Assembly: GCA_012295275.1 (NCBI GenBank)
Contig: CM022668.1
Coordinates: 15,014,391 to 15,078,390, forward strand
Length of the DNA stretch: 64,000 nucleotides
Direction: 5' to 3'
From: Chrysomallon squamiferum
Lineage: Eukaryota; Mollusca; Gastropoda; Neomphalida; Peltospiridae
Below the pieces are notes generated by a model. The model searched no databases. It was not told the DNA's origin and was given only the letters and a program-made list of their open reading frames with translations. Position 1 is the stretch's first letter; each line of letters starts with the position of its first letter. Both the position numbers and the translations under genes were made by a program. Of the stretch, positions 14,189 to 26,469 are shown piece by piece.

Positions 14189-14650
14189 TTACTACTATTG
14201 CTGCTACTACTACTACTATTGCCACTGCTACTCCTACCATTGCTGCTACAACTATTATATTGTTATTAGTATTATTACTGCAACAAAACAACAACAAATA
14301 TTAACTTGGTAAGAATGTTTATATCCCTCTCTAGAAAGCTTTTCGGTGTGAACTTACAATTACCTACACAGGGTCTGCTATTACTACAACGACAACAACA
14401 GTAACAACGACAACTACCGCTATTACTTGCCGCTAATACTACTAATTTCTACTATTACTACTGCTACTGCTATTGCTGCTACCATCACCACCATCACAAC
14501 AGCTACAGCAACAACTATTGCTGCGACTATCCACTACTATCATTTTAATATTACTATTACTACTAGTACCAGTATCATTAATGTTTCTTTTACTATTAGA
14601 ACTAGTATAATTACTATTTCTATTATTGTTACTATTTTATTACTATTAAA
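13795..14650. repeat. Long decayed (ACT/CTA) trinucleotide array
   Basis: Dense ACT, ACA, GCT triplets at 13795-14290 and a sparser continuation at 14380-14650. Val/Leu/Thr runs in open frames come from this array. Confidence 0.95.
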
Positions 14651-14819
14651 AAAGTTTGTTTATTTTAATCTAATCTTGTTTTTAGATACTGAAGACACCA
14701 TGCTTGTAGTGTTGTCATTGTCACGAATGAAAATTGTTTTATTAGAAAACAAATCGCTACTTATTTAATGTTCAAATATGAAACAATTTAATTCAACTCA
14801 GTCTATCCTATCAGCTGGC

Positions 14820-15175
14820 GTTAATTAACATTATAACCACTGGAAAATGATTTACTACAATGTACCCTACGTGGGATGCGGAAGTCACTATATTATTTCG
14901 TATCAACTTGTAGTATAAGCTTTATCTCAGATGGAAAATGATTTAATACGAGGCAACCTACACACGTCCTCTTCAAATGATATCATTTAACGTTATCACT
15001 AATAGAAAATGATTTACTGTAAGATAACCCCTGGTTGTGTTAAAATTATCGCGAATGAGAAATAATTTATTATACGGTAACCCCTGCGGGAAAGAAAATC
15101 ACTGTATCGGTAGCATTAAAAGACATTATAATCACAAATAAGAAATGATTTACTGTTTATCCGCTGAGATTTCTT
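14820..15175. repeat. Diverged tandem repeat, unit about 55-90 bp
   Basis: Five copies of GAAAATGATTTACT-like sequence occur near 14842, 14932, 15004, 15059 and 15140. Each is preceded by ATTATAATCACTAATA-like sequence and mostly followed by GTAACCCCTG-like sequence. Confidence 0.65.
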
Positions 15176-15249
15176 AGACATAGAGCCGAAATACATTAAA
15201 TGAAATGCTTTTGCCTTGGATATGAAATTAATGACATAATTTCTTTCTT

Positions 15250-15385
15250 TCTTTTTTTTTTTTTTTTTTTTTTAATAAATGAGATTATATTAAGCAGGCA
15301 ATGATGATGACAGCCATATCGATCACGTGACAAGAACAGTAAAAACAGCAACAGCAGTAGCAGCAGCATAAACAACAACAGTAGC

Positions 15386-15440
<55 letters not shown>

Positions 15441-15445
15441 GCAAC
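15250..15445. repeat. Poly-T and (AGC/AAC/AAT) trinucleotide array
   Basis: T at 15251-15273; CAG/ACA/AAT triplets 15335-15440 with pure AAT at 15387-15438. Confidence 0.95.
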
Positions 15446-16284
15446 AGTGCTATACAGGAAGCAATATTTAACAAATACAAGAGCATTAACAGAAGTACTA
15501 GTAATAACAGTATTGCCGTATTACCGTCGTAGTTGCTTGCATTAATAGTGCTAGCAGCAGCTGCAGCAGTACCAACAGGCTACATCACTTAAAGCGGTAG
15601 TTCTGGTTGTTGTCCTAAAACAAGAGATACTTAGATAAATATTTACTTGCAATTATCGACATTGTAGGCCGAGCGAGTACGGAAATAACCGAGCGAGGAC
15701 ACAAAACAGCGTTTCTGATGAACATCACAGCAGTCGCGATGAAAGAAGCTGGAAATCTTATGGAGAAACAGTTGCACGTGTTATTTGTGCAGCAAATGCA
15801 TAATTTACAGCCGTGTACGTGCAGTTGGTTTATTTATTTACGAAGCTGTTGTTGACAGCAATCTGGCAGCGCGGCCTTCCCATAAATCGTCCTGGTCTAT
15901 TACAAATATCTTGTCTGAATCGAGTAGAAAGAATGCATCGTCTTTGGTGGCGGTGCTGCTGTTGCTGTTGTGACGTCAGAGGTTGATGGATCGAATCCAG
16001 CCTCTCTGATAAAGTCGCGAGTGTTTGCTTTGCGGAGGTTTTTTCTCACGTAATTAATGTGGTTTTTTTTTTGTAGCATACCGGATCATTGTAATAATTC
16101 ACTGCATTCTGATATCACACGGTTCGGTGGATTATGTGTCCAAGACAGGCGTGCTTTGCAAAAGTTTTGAAATATTAGAACTGTAAGATTTCCCCATGAC
16201 TTAAGAAAAGCTGTATATATATATAAAAAAAAAAAGTAATAAGTCAAATGCATATATAGAAACAAAAATACATGCAAACAATAC
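15446..16284. other. Unique sequence, no certain gene
   Basis: TGACGTCA at 15971-15978. GGATCGAATCC at 15989-15999 resembles a tRNA B box but no A box is evident upstream. The 62-codon plus frame 15785-15973 is unrecognised. Confidence 0.4.
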
Positions 16285-16289
16285 ATACA

Positions 16290-16318
<29 letters not shown>
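16285..16318. repeat. (ATAC)n tetranucleotide
   Basis: Eight to nine perfect units. Confidence 0.97.
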
Positions 16319-16320
<2 letters not shown>

Positions 16321-16890
16321 TTCTATCTCCATAGTACGAATGTATTATTTCCTGTAAATAATTATGTATCTATATAATCTACGTATATAATATATATATA
16401 TACACACACACATTCACACACACTTTTGCCGTTATTATTTAACATCATGACCATCACTGTAAATAATTTAAATCAACGGAGAACGTTCAGTAGATCTTGA
16501 TAAAAGTAAAAAACAAAACACACAAAATTATTAAATATCACATCTGAATCTGCAACTGTCATCACCTCCGTGACTCAGTAAATAATTAATTTTGCTGAAC
16601 AAATTAAAGTTATTATCTCACAAGGTTTACTGAAATAGAATCAAAAACTAAAGATCAGAGAGGTGTAATCAATACTCTATCTTGCGCTCGTTCTAGCGAA
16701 AGTTATTAATGTTTGCGTAAAAAGAAGAAAGCGAAGAAGTCAATTTTTAAGGTTTTGGTTAAGGAAAACGAAGAAGGTAATTTGTCCGAGTTTCGAGTGA
16801 AAAACGAGAATGACTGAATAAAATAAATAACTTTAAAAAAATAGGAGAAAAAAAGAGAAAGAGATAAAAATATCTAAACATCGAATATGA
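16319..16890. other. AT-rich sequence, no gene seen
   Basis: Short TA/CA runs at 16390-16412; nothing else recognised. Confidence 0.55.
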
Positions 16891-17098
16891 TTAAAAAAAA
16901 AAAAAAATAATAAAAAAAAAATGTCGGACACTGAATATATAAATACTTATATATATATATATATAACATTAACAACAACAATAATAATAATAATAACACT
17001 ACTACTAAAACAACAACAACAATAACGATAATACTAACAACACTGCTGCTACTATTATTAATAACAACAACAACAAAAAAAAAAAAAAAAAAAAAAAG
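16891..17098. repeat. A homopolymers, (TA)n and (AAC/AAT)n
   Basis: A-rich 16890-16920, TA 16950-16965, AAC/AAT triplets 16966-17072, poly-A to 17098. Confidence 0.93.
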
Positions 17099-17560
17099 TT
17101 AACGAAATCTCTGTTAAAACAGTGACCTTGACCAGCAAGAGTAGACTAATTATTTGCAGGTGTTTCGCTTAGTTAATTGCGAAACCAGTCTATCCAAGAT
17201 GGCTGACGGAAAACAACAGGTGATTTCTCGTAAGAAATAATTATTTGGCCGCCAAATTAGAGTTTTAAGTATCTTAACGTGGAGATAATTGTGACGAAGA
17301 CATCCACTTTGAGATCGGAAACCACGAGGTCGATAACACAAATCTCAAGTAGTTTTGATGAAGAGTTTCGCCCTGATTTTTATTTACCTCATATTTCAGT
17401 TACTTGGTAACGTAAGTTTCAGGTCATCATTTTTATCAAGTTAAGTGGGAAAGTGTAAACACACAGACATGCAAAAACACACATATATATATATACACGC
17501 CATACTTTCTATATATAATTTATATTTATAATTAAAAGATACGGAGAATATGTATTCTAT
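17099..17560. other. Unique sequence with a shared TCCAAGATGGCTGAC 15-mer
   Basis: The 15-mer at 17193-17207 is identical to 7206-7220 and lies in otherwise unrelated sequence. No gene seen. Confidence 0.5.
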
Positions 17561-17626
17561 ATATATATATATAGATAGATAGATATAGATATACAGAAAT
17601 ATGTAGTGAGTGAATATGATATAAAT

Positions 17627-17707
<81 letters not shown>
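17561..17707. repeat. (TA)n/(GATA)n and (GA)n compound microsatellite
   Basis: TA and GATA units 17558-17592, TA 17628-17640, GA 17641-17707. Confidence 0.97.
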
Positions 17708-17709
<2 letters not shown>

Positions 17710-18490
17710 TATGTGTAAGAAAAAGATACGGAGAATATTTCATAACTGAACATTGCCTGTGAAAATCTCGACAGAACATCGTGTTTCCAAGACTCTTACC
17801 AGTTTCAAAGTAACTCAGAATAATTAATGAATAAAAAACAATTGTCTTCTCTCGTTTTATTTACAAATAGAAAGTGTTAATTACCCCTTTTTTATTATTT
17901 CTTCTATTTTTTTCTTTCTTATCTGAACTTTTTTTTTCTACTTCACTGAAGTTTAGTTTTATACTTTCTTTCTCCACAGCTTTTCTTTTTTTTTTTTTTT
18001 TTTTTTTTTTTGTTCTTTTCTCTCTTCATTATTTCAAATCCTCTCGCTTTCTTCAGTGTTTGTTTTTTGCCTCCGTAACCATGGCAACCACGCCGGAGTA
18101 GACCACTTGTCTCGTTAAGTATCTGCTTCAAAATCAGAAGTACAAGAGCAGACACACACACACACACACACATACATATATGTGTTTTTTTTTTTTTTTT
18201 TTTACCCTCTCTTTCTGGTGCGCAGGTTGTTTGGAGGAAATAAAAAGCAAATAATAACAGACGTGGAAATGAGCTATTCTTGTAACGCTTCGGTGCACAT
18301 CCGATGGCGTAAGCATTTATACGAGGCCAGAAATAGAGACAGAGAGAGGGCTTCAAGATGAAGAGTTCAAGACAGTATCAAGGAGAAAACCACTTTATTC
18401 TATATGCGGCGTAATTTTGTTTTTTTTCTTCTCAGTTTTAAACAGTACCTGGTCTTGTCGATACTGTATTTTTACTTTTTTATATTTTTG
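17708..18490. other. Unique sequence with homopolymers and an X-box-like site
   Basis: Poly-T 17987-18011 and 18185-18203, (AC)n 18153-18172. GTAACCATGGCAAC at 18075-18088 matches the RFX X-box consensus. The 137-codon minus frame spans homopolymers and is not called. Confidence 0.5.
18075..18088. promoter_or_regulatory. X-box-like motif (RFX type)
   Basis: GTAACC-AT-GGCAAC fits the 14-bp imperfect palindrome bound by RFX factors. Functional role unknown. Confidence 0.4.
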
Positions 18491-19035
18491 GCTGCAGTTA
18501 CTATTATTATGCAACAACTACTACAGCAACTGCCTCTGCTGCTACTGCTGTTGTTGCTGCTACTACTACTGCAAAAGAATAAACAAAGAAATATACAACT
18601 AAATAAACAAACAAGCAAATAAACAATCTACAAACATGGTGCAGTTATTTCTGCTTCTGCTACTACTGCAGTTATTTCTGCTACTACTTTTACTGCTGCT
18701 AATACAATTACCAGTACTACTTGTATCTGCTTGTACCATTACTGCATTTACTGATATTACCATTTCTGTAATTACATGTTACTACTTCTTCTGTTTTTAC
18801 TACTACATTTATGACTACTATTTCTATAAGTATTACTACCTTTACTACAACTACTACTACTATTGATGCTATTACTATTGTTACTACTTCTGGTATTGCC
18901 ACAATACTACAACAGCTAGAACGTATGGTACTACTCTGTTATTATTGTTATTTGTATTGTTGTTGTTGTAGACACCAACCACACCACCAACAACAATAAC
19001 GACAACTACAACAATGATAATAATAACAATAACAC
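18491..19035. repeat. Decayed (ACT/CTG) trinucleotide array
   Basis: CTG/CTA triplets at 18500-18580, then ACT/ATT triplets at 18650-18905 and AAC triplets near 18975-19010. Confidence 0.9.
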
Positions 19036-20170
19036 ATCCTCAAAATGATTTGAGTTGCAGTTTGTTGTTGAGTGAAATAATGATTCCTAATTCGATGATT
19101 TTTTTTTGCCCTGCACTGTAATCTTTTAAATCTGGAATAGTTTATTTAACGATAACGAATGATAAAAAAAAAAAAAAAAAAAAAAAAAAATAAAAATAAA
19201 GACTTAACTGAGCGCCGCCATTTTTTTTTTTTTTTTTTTTTCCATCGTGACGTAATCGTCATAATTGACGTAAAAAAGCGAAACGATTTTCTCTGAAGTT
19301 TCTTTTAATGTCAGAAAAAAAAAACGAAAAAAACAAATCTTACTGAAATACAGCTATTTGAAAATGCATTACAAACTTCTGTTGCTGATACACACAACGT
19401 CTGCACAAGACTTCAGAAAAGATCAACGTCAGCGCTGACGACGTCGAAAACAAATCAGTTTGGTTCACAACAGCTTCCTTGTCGAAGCAGAGAAAAACAT
19501 TTCGCTGCAGACCACCTGACTTTGATTTCACGCTTCAGTGGTTCTGGAGTTGAAAACAGAAACCCAATGAACGTCACGCCATCTGCCTTTGTGATTCTTA
19601 GTCGTTTATAAAAATAAATCAGAAATCAACTGATAGTTTCCGGAGAAAAAGAAGATTATTATTATTAGTTTTTTTTTTTTTTTTTTACCTGTAGAGTTTT
19701 TTTTTTAGAACTTGGGAGGCATTTGGAGATATTCCAGATCTTGTTTCAGAAATGACCGATTGCGAAAGTTATAACAGAAAATAAAATTTTAGAAATTTGT
19801 TTTTAAAAAAACTGAACGAGCATTTAAACTAATTGTATAATACATTAGGAATTACTGCTGAAATCCAGAAAGTTTTAGAAACAAATTATGAATTAATATA
19901 ACTTATTGCATAATACGTTGGAAATTGCTGCTTATTTTAGAAAGTTAACTGAATGTTATTGTATCAAAATATAGAAGGGTTCGGTTGGTAAACTGTATAT
20001 ATAAAAAGACGGTTTGCTTTTAAAGCTAACAGGTGACTGATTTAAGAACTATGGCTTAGCTCTGTTCTGAAATACCAAATTGTCTAAACAGAGAAAGAGA
20101 GAGAGACAGAGACAGACAGACAGACTACAGACATTGCATACACAGTTATATATAGTAATCTCTAAATCTC
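19036..20170. other. Unique sequence; palindrome at 19427
   Basis: Poly-A 19164-19190 and poly-T 19220-19240 flank ACTGAGCGCCGCCA. A perfect 14-bp palindrome CGTCAGCGCTGACG lies at 19427-19440. The minus frame 19340-19531 is unrecognised. Confidence 0.5.
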
Positions 20171-20173
20171 GAA

Positions 20174-20178
<5 letters not shown>

Positions 20179-20222
<44 letters not shown>

Positions 20223-20252
20223 GTGTGTGTGTGTGTGTTTATATATATATAC
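20179..20252. repeat. (AT)n, (GT)n, (AT)n compound
   Basis: AT 20179-20218, GT 20222-20237, short AT after. Confidence 0.97.
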
Positions 20253-20695
20253 ATTATACTAACACCTCGAAATTTCGAAGTTGAAGAGGCTTGGAGAATC
20301 TAAAATGAACAACTCAACACAAACATCGTATGTATAATCAGTAGAAATTATGTTTTGTTTATTTCGATAATCACAATTTTCATTTAAATGACAACAAAAT
20401 GCAAACAATTGATATATAACTCTCTTAGAAGTATGACCAGACACAAACGAGCGATTTTTAATCGCTTTTTAATATAATCAAATCGAATGAAAAATAGAAA
20501 TAGTAGTAATAATTATTATGGCGAAAATTTACACACACACCGTACCCAGAATAGACACGTCACTATTTAAATGAATCTTAGAAAACAAAACAAGAAGAAG
20601 TGTTGAGACTTAAACGTTTCCCAGTAAAAAAAGAAAAAAACGAGACTGTTTCTAAATCGCTTAGGCTTCTTGTATTGCTACTTTTGATTACTGAC

Positions 20696-20735
<40 letters not shown>

Positions 20736-21074
20736 TGATGTGATAATTTTGATGATAGATACTTCACATTATCTGAAAGAATGACTCTATTAAAGGTACG
20801 TTTATGTTCAGTACATTTAAAGTAACCTCTCCACTGTATACCCATATTATTGCACTGTATTTGGAAGATTCTTTAATTAATTAATAACTAAATTAATTAA
20901 TTTATTTATTTATTACTATTAAAACAAAACTGCAGGGTTTTTGATATTCACAGTCTTTAAGAGACAACACAAAACTGGACAGAAACATTGTCAGGGAGAA
21001 TTTGATCACAGAGCCAATCTCCACGTATTGCCTGTAGTATTTTCTATAGTTGACTATTGCTATTGCTGTTGTTC

Positions 21075-21120
<46 letters not shown>

Positions 21121-21227
21121 TAAAAACCAGACCAGACTTATAAGTAAGACAGAGTGAGGGAGAGAGACAAGTAGTTAAACACTGTACAGGAAACATATGA
21201 TAATGTTTAATAAAGTAAGTAAGTAAG

Positions 21228-21278
<51 letters not shown>

Positions 21279-21980
21279 ACAAACAGATATGAAGTGTACC
21301 TACGTTGCTAGAGAATAAACAAACAAATATACAAATAAATAAACAAACAGGCAAATAAACAATCTATAAACATGGTATAATTTAAAACAAAATTAAAATC
21401 AAATCTACCTCGCTAAAAACGAAATACAAAACTGGTTAAGATCCGGCCTCTTCCGAATACAATTTCGGGAAACCTCGGAACTGTTCGGAACTCACAACCA
21501 TACTATATTCTACACAACTACTGACAAATAATAAATAAGGGATATACCTTATGTAGTGGTATCACAGATATTTTATAACTTATTATCAATTCTAAAAAAA
21601 AAAAAATGGGAAAAATAAATAAATAAATATTTAAATTCATAAATAAATGTAAATAAGAAGAAATACATAAATAAAAAAAATGTAATAATTTGCATAGCCG
21701 CAAAATATAAAGTGCGTATATTCAGCAAAATAGGGCAATAATGTGATGTCACAAATAATTTTATCATATTTGCCCAATCAATCTTGAAACATATAATTAT
21801 TGTTTGATTATTACAGAAATATACTTTATATATATATATATATATTATCTTACTTATGTAATTTTTAGCAGATTAACGACAATTAAATACACTCTGTATT
21901 AAATAACATAACATTAAATTTCGAACCATAATTATTTCCAGTCATCCGAGTTTACGCGGTCATATTAAAGATTTTTGTTT

Positions 21981-22011
<31 letters not shown>

Positions 22012-22638
22012 TTTATTTATTTATTTATTTATTTTATTGATTATTTATTTTTTGAAATGTGCATAGGTCATGTGACAAACAGGCACTTATAATTTGAGAG
22101 ATTTACTAAAAGTGCTTCGTCATTTTCCGGCATGTTAAAACTCGGTATCTTCCGCCACGAATACAATCCCGAAGATATCCGAACTTAAGTGGTCGTTTTC
22201 TTTTTAAACAGCAACAGACTTCATTTAACGAAACACATCTTGTTTTTCTCCTTGTTTTAAACATACGTTTAATTTAGATTACTGAATTTAAGCTTGGTTT
22301 AAGAGTGAAATCCTTTATTTTAATTTATTTTATTTTATTTACTTTTTATTTTAGAAGATTATATACCCATTTCTCTGAAAATTGCGATGCGGTTTTGATA
22401 AATGATATAGCTTGAGACAGAAATCTAACTGTTATTTAAATTACTGGGGGGAAAAAAATTACAAATGCATAAGAGTTTATTAAAGAATTTTCACTATCAT
22501 ATTAAATTATTCCGTTTAAAACAAATCTTTGTTTCGAAATGTGCAAAAGAGATAGAAAATAGAAACTATGTCAGGTGAGAAATACGAAGACAGATATAAT
22601 GAAAAGCCTCATAGGCTGTGTTGGAGAGAAGCATGCCT
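20253..22638. other. AT-rich region with tri/tetranucleotide arrays, no gene
   Basis: AAT at 20697-20733, TTA at 21076-21119, AAGT/AAAT at 21209-21278, TTTA at 21977-22034, TA at 21829-21844. Between these are ordinary AT-rich sequence and several TTCCG/CGGAA-containing phrases (21440-21490, 22145-22190). Confidence 0.6.
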
Positions 22639-22652
22639 GTAACCATGGTTAC
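22639..22652. promoter_or_regulatory. Perfect 14-bp palindromic X-box-like motif
   Basis: GTAACCATGGTTAC is fully self-complementary and fits the RFX site consensus. Confidence 0.4.
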
Positions 22653-24000
22653 GTTTTGTCTCAGAAAAAAAAAAAAAAAATAGTAAGTGGATGCGTTATA
22701 ATCTAGTGATAAAATTATTTTTAAAAATGCCAACATTCATGCAACAACTAATTACAATTAAAATATTCTTAGAGATATGATAAACAGACAATATACGTTT
22801 CAGTAATAATAATAATAAAAATAAAAATAATTATAATAACAATAATAATGAAGAAGAAGAAGTAGAAGAAAAAGTTTTCGTATCAGATAAATATTTATAT
22901 AAATCACTAAAGTATCTAATTATGTATATTAATATTCGACCTATTGTCATTATGTAAAGATATACTTAACTTAGTATTTTTTGACTTAGTAGAAATATTC
23001 TTGTTTAAGTATAACTGAAGCTTTTTCTCTTATTCACTATCAGTCCAGTATTACTGAAACGTATAGAGGATACAAATACAGGAAAGGATAGTTATATTTA
23101 AAATGTAAGGGGGGAAAATAAAATAATAATGATGAATAAAAATATACAAAATAAAAATACAGATAATAATCAAAATAAACCACCTTCACATTTCATGTTC
23201 CTCTTTTAGTTAAAACTATTATACAAAAATTAAAAAAAATAAAAAATAAACGTTCGGGAATATCCGTACATTTCCGAACATTTCCGAACATTGCCGATTG
23301 CTTCTAATGCTTCTAAACTGAAAATACAGGAAGTCTTGATTTGTGAAGATGGTTGTTAGCAAGCACCTGCCAAGCTAAGCTGGCTTCCGGTATGGAAAGA
23401 CAAAAAATATGACGTCATATATTTTCACACGGAATTGGACCATCTCATCTGAAGGGGTTTACTGTTTATTATTATTATGTTCAAAACTATGACTTTTATT
23501 TAAAAATAAGACTAAGTCAACTATTTTTGGCAGTTAATTTAAATCGAAACGACGAAATATAAAATAAAATATTAACGTCATGGACATGGTTGAATATATT
23601 ATGGTCGTGACAATATAATAAGACTAATCTGTTTAATGTGTCATGATAATTCAATTTTAAATAAATTTAAATTTAGATCTATAATACACTTATGTATTTA
23701 TATCATATATATGAAAATACGAGTTATAAACTTATTTTCTTCAATCCGCTGTTATGATAGTAACATTTTGATATATATATCCTTTCTTTTTTTTCACTGA
23801 ATTTCTCATGAACAGATTTAAAAAAGAAAAGAAAAAAAAAGAAAAAAAAAAAAAAAAAAAACCTTCATACTATGACTAACTAAACTGGACATATTCTAGA
23901 TGGTGAAATTAATTATGTTTTTTTAGCCTTTTGATTTGTTTTGTTCTGCTCGAAATCATATCAGTTATAAAACACACATTTGATCGTAACTACCGTAAGT
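22653..24000. other. AT-rich sequence, no gene seen
   Basis: Homopolymers near 22663 and 23840-23862. TGACGTCA at 23410-23417. Tandem TTTCCGAACA at 23270-23290. Confidence 0.55.
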
Positions 24001-24410
24001 TATGACGTCATATTTTAAGACATTTTGTCATTGGCTCCCGAAGCGTCTGTTTTGACGTAATAGAGTGTCTGTAATGACGTAATAGACTGTCTTCAGAAGC
24101 TCTCCTAGGAATGATTTGGAAGAGATCGGATATTTCATTAGTTGTTGGGAACTTTGCATATCCATTACATAATTATTAATTTCTTTTAAATACAATTTAC
24201 ACTGTACATTTTTTTTTTTTTTATTATTTTGGTATTCTATAGTGTTCTTCTTGCACATTTAACAAATTATGTATTAGGTATCTAAAAGTTGTCCATTTTT
24301 TAAAGAAATTCCGTCACGTTCATTGGTCATCAGTCAGTAGAGAATTGCTTTACGACCAATCAGGAGGTTTGTAACATCAGTTATACAACATTTCAACCAA
24401 TCAGGACCAT
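24001..24410. promoter_or_regulatory. Cluster of CRE-like and CCAAT-box elements in short direct repeats
   Basis: TGACGTCA lies at 24003. TGACGTAATAGAGTGTCT at 24053 repeats with one mismatch at 24075 (22-bp period). ATTGG lies at 24322. CCAATCAGGA at 24356 repeats at 24397 (41-bp period). Possible regulatory block or decayed minisatellite; its target gene is unknown. Confidence 0.35.
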
Positions 24411-25239
24411 TGTAACAATCAAAGAACCGCACAACAACTTTAACAACGTCTTTATAACAAGCTGCACCTTCATTTGACAGGAACGTTTGAATAATTATTA
24501 AAACAATCAAATAACGCTTTATAATTTCATTAATTTGATAAAATTTAAATGATTAAAATAGACAAATAAATTACTAATTCGTTAATAACAACGTATAAAA
24601 CTTTAAATACCATATTTTTTTTTCACTTTATCGATTCTTTAAAGTATCAGCAGATTTCTTGATATTAAAACAATAAAATAAAGTTTTCTAAGAAATTTTT
24701 AAAAAGGTAATATTGCACATAATGATACTGCTACTTACAGTAACAACAAGTTGTAACATGCGATTTAACTGGATGTAAACAAACAAGAAGAGAACATTAA
24801 CAATGACGAAAGACATCTGTTAACTATTTTCAAATTTTCTGACGTAATTCAAGTCACAGCGAGTTGAGAAGCAGACCGATTGCATATTCCAGATCGCTAA
24901 AGAAAATCGTGTCGTGTTGTCGAGCCTTAAGCGAACTGGTCTAACGATGTGTTTCTGATATCAATGATGAAAAAACAACAACACACTACTGATAAGTCAC
25001 GCTACTCAGGCAAGATTTGTAATGAGTATGTGAGTAGATGTGCGTAATATCCGTTACCATGGTGATTTTTTTTATCCTTGAAGGATATTGAAACCATCCA
25101 ACGTAAGTTGTGAAGTTCTTTTGCAAACCAGTGTGAGTTAAAAAAGAAAGACGTTCCATTACCAGTCGACGCGGGTTTCTGGAGGTCTTTTTGACGGTAC
25201 GGATTCATTTGCAAGGTGTGTAGCAGGATCGATGTGCTC
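24411..25239. other. AT-rich sequence, no gene recognised
   Basis: X-box-like GTTACCATGGTGAT at 25053-25066. The minus frames 24028-24258 and 25002-25241 have no recognisable domain. Confidence 0.45.
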
Positions 25240-25870
25240 ATAACCAGAAACTTTCCTGTTAAAGATCAAGTCATTTGTGTACGTGAAACAACCTTCTGTG
25301 GAAAATACATTTCATTTTCATACTTTTTTTCCCAACCTTGTGACACAATACCACCTCATTGTGTACGGGAACTAATCTTTGAAATCCTTAGATTATATTT
25401 TTGGGGACTAATTTTCTTTTTTTCTTCTATATCTTGTACGGTTTGCCGTTTTACCTTCAATAACACCAAAATGTGAAATGCGTAACTATTTCTTCAAATT
25501 GCCTTGTCTCCTACCTGATTTCTGAAACTGAATTACTTTTTTTTTTCAAAATCCTTTCTTCTACTTCTGTTTCTAAAATACGCATCCTGTTCTGAGATAT
25601 CGTTTAATTCCACGTCGTTCCTGCGAGAGAAATGATTTTTTAAAAAATAGCTTTATTGCATCGCGTACCGTCATTCTACGTATTCATGTACGTAAACCAA
25701 ACTTCAAAAATTTTCATTTTGATTAACGACGCACGGTCTTTCCACGAATTTCTGTACGTGAATTAATCTTTGAAATGATCACGTACCTTCATTCCGAGTA
25801 TTTTTTTTCTGTATTTGAATTAGTCTTTGAAATTATTACCGAGTTAATCACGTGGTCTCGTTGCATATAT
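25240..25870. repeat. Diverged tandem repeat, unit roughly 60-75 bp
   Basis: A pattern like GTACGTGAATTAATCTTTGAAAT followed by ATCACGTACCTTCATTC and ACGTATTTCT recurs, for example at 25360-25390, 25660-25700, 25735-25770, 25780-25835 and 25845-25860. Copies are strongly eroded. The 86-codon plus frame at 25216-25476 runs through the first copies and is not considered a gene. Confidence 0.55.
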
Positions 25871-26469
25871 CTATAAACATTGTTTTCTCCTGATGGTCGC
25901 AGTCAAACGAGCATACTTTTTAAACCAATGAACGGGTTGTGACGTCATTCTTGTCAAAGAATGCTTTAGCACCAAGAAAGAAAGTAGCAATCTTTCTGCG
26001 TGTTCAAACGTCCCAGTTTTCTCTTTCGTTTCTTTTGGCGTAGCTCTGTGTTTCTGACTCTTTGGTTAGTTAACGTCACAAAGAAACCACGTCTCTCCGC
26101 AGACAACGGAAGCTTTACATTCACGTCCTATATAAACTTCACCAATGAAAACAAACCTTCATCGTCTTGTGTTTCCTCTTTCCACCAAAAAACATCCACG
26201 AGCATTTATTATTATTTATTATTAATTTTTTTTTTTGGTTTGTGTTAAAATATCGAGGCACTATCACGATGATAGGGGACCCGTTGATAATATCGAGGCA
26301 CATGGTAACATCTCTGGCTCGCAGAGCTGTGGACCAGCCGAAGAAGCTGGCGATTCCGCTTGATACTCAGTATCAACCTTACGTTCTTGAAGAAACAAAC
26401 AAACAAAAAAAAATTATTTAAATTAATAATAATCATCCTATATAAAAGACACGAGTATCTCTGGTCCTG
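25871..26469 (-). other. Innexin 3' flank, probable 3' UTR
   Basis: Immediately downstream of the stop in transcript order. Minus-strand AATAAA hexamers occur at 26205-26210 and 26215-26220, about 250 nt past the stop, and could serve polyadenylation. An 10-bp direct repeat TATCGAGGCA lies at 26251 and 26291. A TGACGTCA site is at 25940. The small open frames here have no recognisable protein features. Confidence 0.35.

Noticed and set aside
15989-15999. tRNA/SINE B-box-like GGATCGAATCC
   Set aside because: No A box at the expected distance and no cloverleaf can be drawn.
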